From positions 62,001-126,000 of the forward strand of contig NZ_FOLS01000012.1 of the NCBI RefSeq assembly GCF_900112375.1: 64,000 nucleotides of DNA, in the 5' to 3' direction. The notes below the pieces were generated by a model. That model saw nothing but the letters and a program-made list of their open reading frames with translations. It searched no databases and was not told where the DNA came from. This document shows positions 61,875 to 64,000 of the stretch, one piece after another. The position numbers were made by a program, and so were the translations under genes. Each line of letters starts with the position of its first letter. Position 1 is the first letter of the stretch. This DNA comes from Pseudomonas citronellolis. GTDB taxonomy: Bacteria; Pseudomonadota; Gammaproteobacteria; Pseudomonadales; Pseudomonadaceae.

Positions 61875-62525
61875 ATGCACTACCAGAACATCCTCTTCGA
61901 CCTCGACGGCACCCTCACCGACCCGCGCGAGGGCATCACCCGTTCGATCCAGTACGCCCTGGCACAGCTGGGCATCGACGAGCCGGACCTGCGCCGGCTC
62001 GAGCACTTCATCGGTCCGCCGCTGCTGCAGTGCTTCATGAGCACCTATGGCTTCGAAGAGGCGCGGGCCTGGGAGGCGGTGAACCATTACCGGGTGCGTT
62101 TCAAGGACACCGGGTTGTACGAGAACCGGGTGTTCGATGGCGTCGGCGAGTTGCTGGCGCTGCTCGGCGGCCAGGGCCGCACGCTGTTCATCGCCACCAG
62201 CAAGCCCACCGTGTTCGCCGCCGAGATCGCCCGGCACTTCGACTTCGCCCGGCACTTCAAGGTGATCTACGGCAGCGAGCTGGACGGCAGCCGCACCAAC
62301 AAGGTGGAGCTGATCGAGCACCTGCTGCGCCTCGAAGGCCTGGACCCGGCGCAGACGCTGATGATCGGCGACCGCAAGCACGACCTGATCGGCGCGCACC
62401 GCAACGGCCTGAGCGCCGCCGGCGTCGGCTATGGCTTCGGCAGCCGCGAGGAGCTGCTGGCCGAAAGCCCGGCGCACTACTTCGCCAACCTGGGCGAACT
62501 GCGCGCGGCCTTCGCCTCCGGCTGA
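61875..62525 (+). CDS. HAD-superfamily hydrolase (phosphoglycolate phosphatase-like)
   Basis: 216 residues; start MHYQNILFDLDGTLTDPREG. HAD motifs: DLDGTLTD (I), FIATSKP (II), the Lys in SRTNKVELIEHLL, and MIGDRKHDLIGAHRNG (III). A helical cap follows residues 17-75. It probably dephosphorylates a small sugar phosphate or nucleotide; the substrate is not known. The same gene order (prlC, gamma-CA, HAD) exists in P. aeruginosa. Confidence 0.9.
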   Translation: MHYQNILFDLDGTLTDPREGITRSIQYALAQLGIDEPDLRRLEHFIGPPLLQCFMSTYGFEEARAWEAVNHYRVRFKDTGLYENRVFDGVGELLALLGGQGRTLFIATSKPTVFAAEIARHFDFARHFKVIYGSELDGSRTNKVELIEHLLRLEGLDPAQTLMIGDRKHDLIGAHRNGLSAAGVGYGFGSREELLAESPAHYFANLGELRAAFASG

Positions 62526-62738
62526 GGCGCAAGACCCCGGGAGGACCGCCTCCCCGTGCCGCTGCGGGGGCGCCGTGGCGGTGGGGGAAATCGCGTCTAG
62601 AATGAGTCAGTCGGATGACGTCAAAAATATGGCAAATAGCCATTAATTTGCATTGCCTGGGGAAAGGCTCGCCTGCACAATTGCGCTTTCGCCAAAAGAA
62701 CGACACTGACTCGGCGAACGGGATTTCTGGGGACAGCC
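62526..62738 (+). promoter_or_regulatory. Upstream region of Cache-HAMP gene
   Basis: A 213-bp gap without a gene. It holds GGCAAATAGCC (62631-62641), a dyad similar to the one upstream of the GGDEF/EAL gene, and an AT-rich stretch around 62620-62650 that may be the promoter. GGGGAC precedes the start codon. Confidence 0.35.
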
Positions 62739-64000
62739 ATGGCGGCACGATGGGGATTGCGCGGCAAATCGGTGGTAGCGCTGTTACTGGCCTGCGTTCT
62801 GGCGTTGGTTCCCGCGGTGCTGCTCGGCTGGAAGGCGATGGAGGACATCCGTACGCACTTCGGCCTGGCCTATGCGAAGAACTTCACCCTGCTCAACCAG
62901 CAGAAGATCCTCGCCCCGGTGATCCGCGAGCTGTCGCTGTCGCGGCGCCTGGCCGAGTCGGTGGTGACCCAGGACTGGCTGCTGGACGAGAGCAGTTCCG
63001 AGCGGCGCACGCGCTTCTTCCGTGAGGCCGACGGTTACCGCGGCGACCAGGGCGAGTATTCCTACTTCGTCATCGTCGACTCCTCGCTGCACTACTACTT
63101 CAACGACTCCACCTCGCCGCTGTCCAACGCACCGCGCTACACCCTCAGCCGCGACGACCCGCAGGACGCCTGGTACTTCGCGACCATGGCCAGCGACAGC
63201 CCCTACAACATCAACGTCAACTACGACGCCAAGCTGCGCGCCACCAAGGTCTGGTTCAACGTCCAGGTCATCGCCGGCAACCACAAGGTCGGCCTGGCCG
63301 GCGGCGGGCTGGACCTGACCGCCTTCCTCGACCAGTTCATCTCGCGCCGCGAGCCCGGGGTGACGCCGATGATCGTCGACGCCGACGGCGCCATCCAGGC
63401 GCACCCGGACCGCAAGCTGATCGCCCTGAGTTCCGGCGCCGGCACCGCCGACAACGGCGGCCACCGGGTCTTCGACCTGCTGGCCAGCGACGAGGAACGC
63501 AAGGGCCTGCGCCAGGTGCTGGACGACGCCCAGGCGCACCCGGGCGAGGTGCGCACCTTCTGGGCCACCCTCGACGGCAAGCGGCAGCTGCTGGCCACCG
63601 CGTACATTCCCGAGCTGCGCTGGCACGTGCTCAGCGCCGTCGACCTGCACGCCGCGCAGGTGCTCGACAGCCGCTGGATCTGGCCGCTGGCGGGCACCCT
63701 GCTGGGCCTGCTGGCGCTGCTGCTGATCGGCTTCGCCTACACCGTCGAGCTGCTGCTGCTCAAGCCGCTGCGCGGGCTGCGCCAGTCGGCCAAGGCGATC
63801 GCCGCCGGGCAGTACGACAACCCGCTGCCCAAGTCCCGCGGCGACGAGATCGGCGAGCTGTCCGACGCCTTCGCCAGCATGGCCAACCAGGTCCGCCGGC
63901 ACACCGAGGACCTGGAGGACAAGGTGCGCCAGCGCACCCAGGCCCTGGAGCAGGCCAACCGCGAGATGGCCGCGGCGCAGAAGAAGATCGGCGACTCCAT
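62739..64000 (+). CDS. siaA: Cache-HAMP membrane sensor, probably SiaA-type (truncated by window end)
   Basis: 420 visible residues starting MAARWGLRGKSVVALLLACV. First membrane helix (about 9-32), a periplasmic double-Cache domain (about 35-310; DQGEYSYFVIVDSSLHYYFN and VGLAGGGLDLTAFLDQF are typical), second helix (about 313-337), HAMP domain (LLLKPLRGLRQSAKAIAAGQ, ending GDEIGELSDAFASMANQV), then a coiled coil and EMAAAQKKIGDSI. The last segment is what precedes the PP2C phosphatase domain in SiaA of P. aeruginosa, but the output domain is beyond the window. Alternative: diguanylate cyclase or other HAMP-coupled output. Confidence 0.7.
   Translation, partial: MAARWGLRGKSVVALLLACVLALVPAVLLGWKAMEDIRTHFGLAYAKNFTLLNQQKILAPVIRELSLSRRLAESVVTQDWLLDESSSERRTRFFREADGYRGDQGEYSYFVIVDSSLHYYFNDSTSPLSNAPRYTLSRDDPQDAWYFATMASDSPYNINVNYDAKLRATKVWFNVQVIAGNHKVGLAGGGLDLTAFLDQFISRREPGVTPMIVDADGAIQAHPDRKLIALSSGAGTADNGGHRVFDLLASDEERKGLRQVLDDAQAHPGEVRTFWATLDGKRQLLATAYIPELRWHVLSAVDLHAAQVLDSRWIWPLAGTLLGLLALLLIGFAYTVELLLLKPLRGLRQSAKAIAAGQYDNPLPKSRGDEIGELSDAFASMANQVRRHTEDLEDKVRQRTQALEQANREMAAAQKKIGDS

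Overview
The window is a high-GC Pseudomonas chromosome segment, probably from the P. aeruginosa / P. citronellolis side of the genus. The evidence is the glyA-soxBDAG-purU sarcosine operon, an aa3 cytochrome oxidase cluster whose CoxB carries a fused cytochrome c domain, a TonB with a long N-terminal extension, pntAA-pntAB-pntB, and many Pseudomonas-type REP palindromes. One AT-rich block of about 11.85 kb (about 41,206-53,063) is clearly foreign. No rRNA or tRNA gene was seen.

Layout. 1-7,228 (minus): one-carbon/sarcosine catabolism, glyA, soxB, soxD, soxA, soxG, purU (cut by the window edge). 7,695-9,932: a lipoprotein and L-threonine aldolase, separated by a tandemly duplicated REP block. 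9,933-10,709: a gene-free stretch rich in DnaA-box-like 9-mers, then an EF-G-like GTPase. 13,022-22,831: a conserved hypothetical gene and the cytochrome c oxidase genes with their assembly factors (coxB, coxA, ctaG, coxC, a DUF2909 gene on the other strand, SURF1, a SCO-like protein, ctaA, ctaB, SCO1/SenC). 23,468-28,110: proton-translocating transhydrogenase and an acetyl-CoA hydrolase/CoA-transferase. 28,469-32,319: two DUF1127 genes, three DUF2388 paralogues and a DUF4105-type envelope protein. 32,832-40,128: Fur-type tonB, a CobW GTPase, a secreted protein, ChaC, DUF3079, an RBBP9-like hydrolase, a SulP transporter and a beta-carbonic anhydrase.

The most interesting part is 41,206-53,063: an integrative mobilizable, plasmid-like element inserted by a large serine recombinase into an SOS-controlled radical SAM gene (PA0069 type). 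The gene is cut inside its CxxxCxxC iron-sulfur motif, and the 3-bp core CAG occurs at both junctions. The element carries the recombinase, a MobC-like protein and MOBP-type relaxase, a replication initiator beside iteron-like repeats, an operon with an IcmC/DotE-like membrane protein and secreted proteins, an H-NS-like protein, and a cargo gene lying between two near-identical 45-47 bp repeats. The host LexA-box promoter points into this cargo gene on the same strand. A box TTGGCGGTTTATT recurs four times in the right part of the element, twice joined to a -35 hexamer.

53,642-64,000: a Pit-type phosphate transporter, a PAS-PAS-GAF-GGDEF-EAL protein, a zinc-ribbon protein with oligopeptidase A (prlC), a gamma-carbonic-anhydrase-like protein, an orphan type I-F CRISPR array (6 repeats, 5 spacers of 32 nt, no cas genes in the window), a HAD phosphatase, and the start of a Cache-HAMP sensor resembling SiaA.
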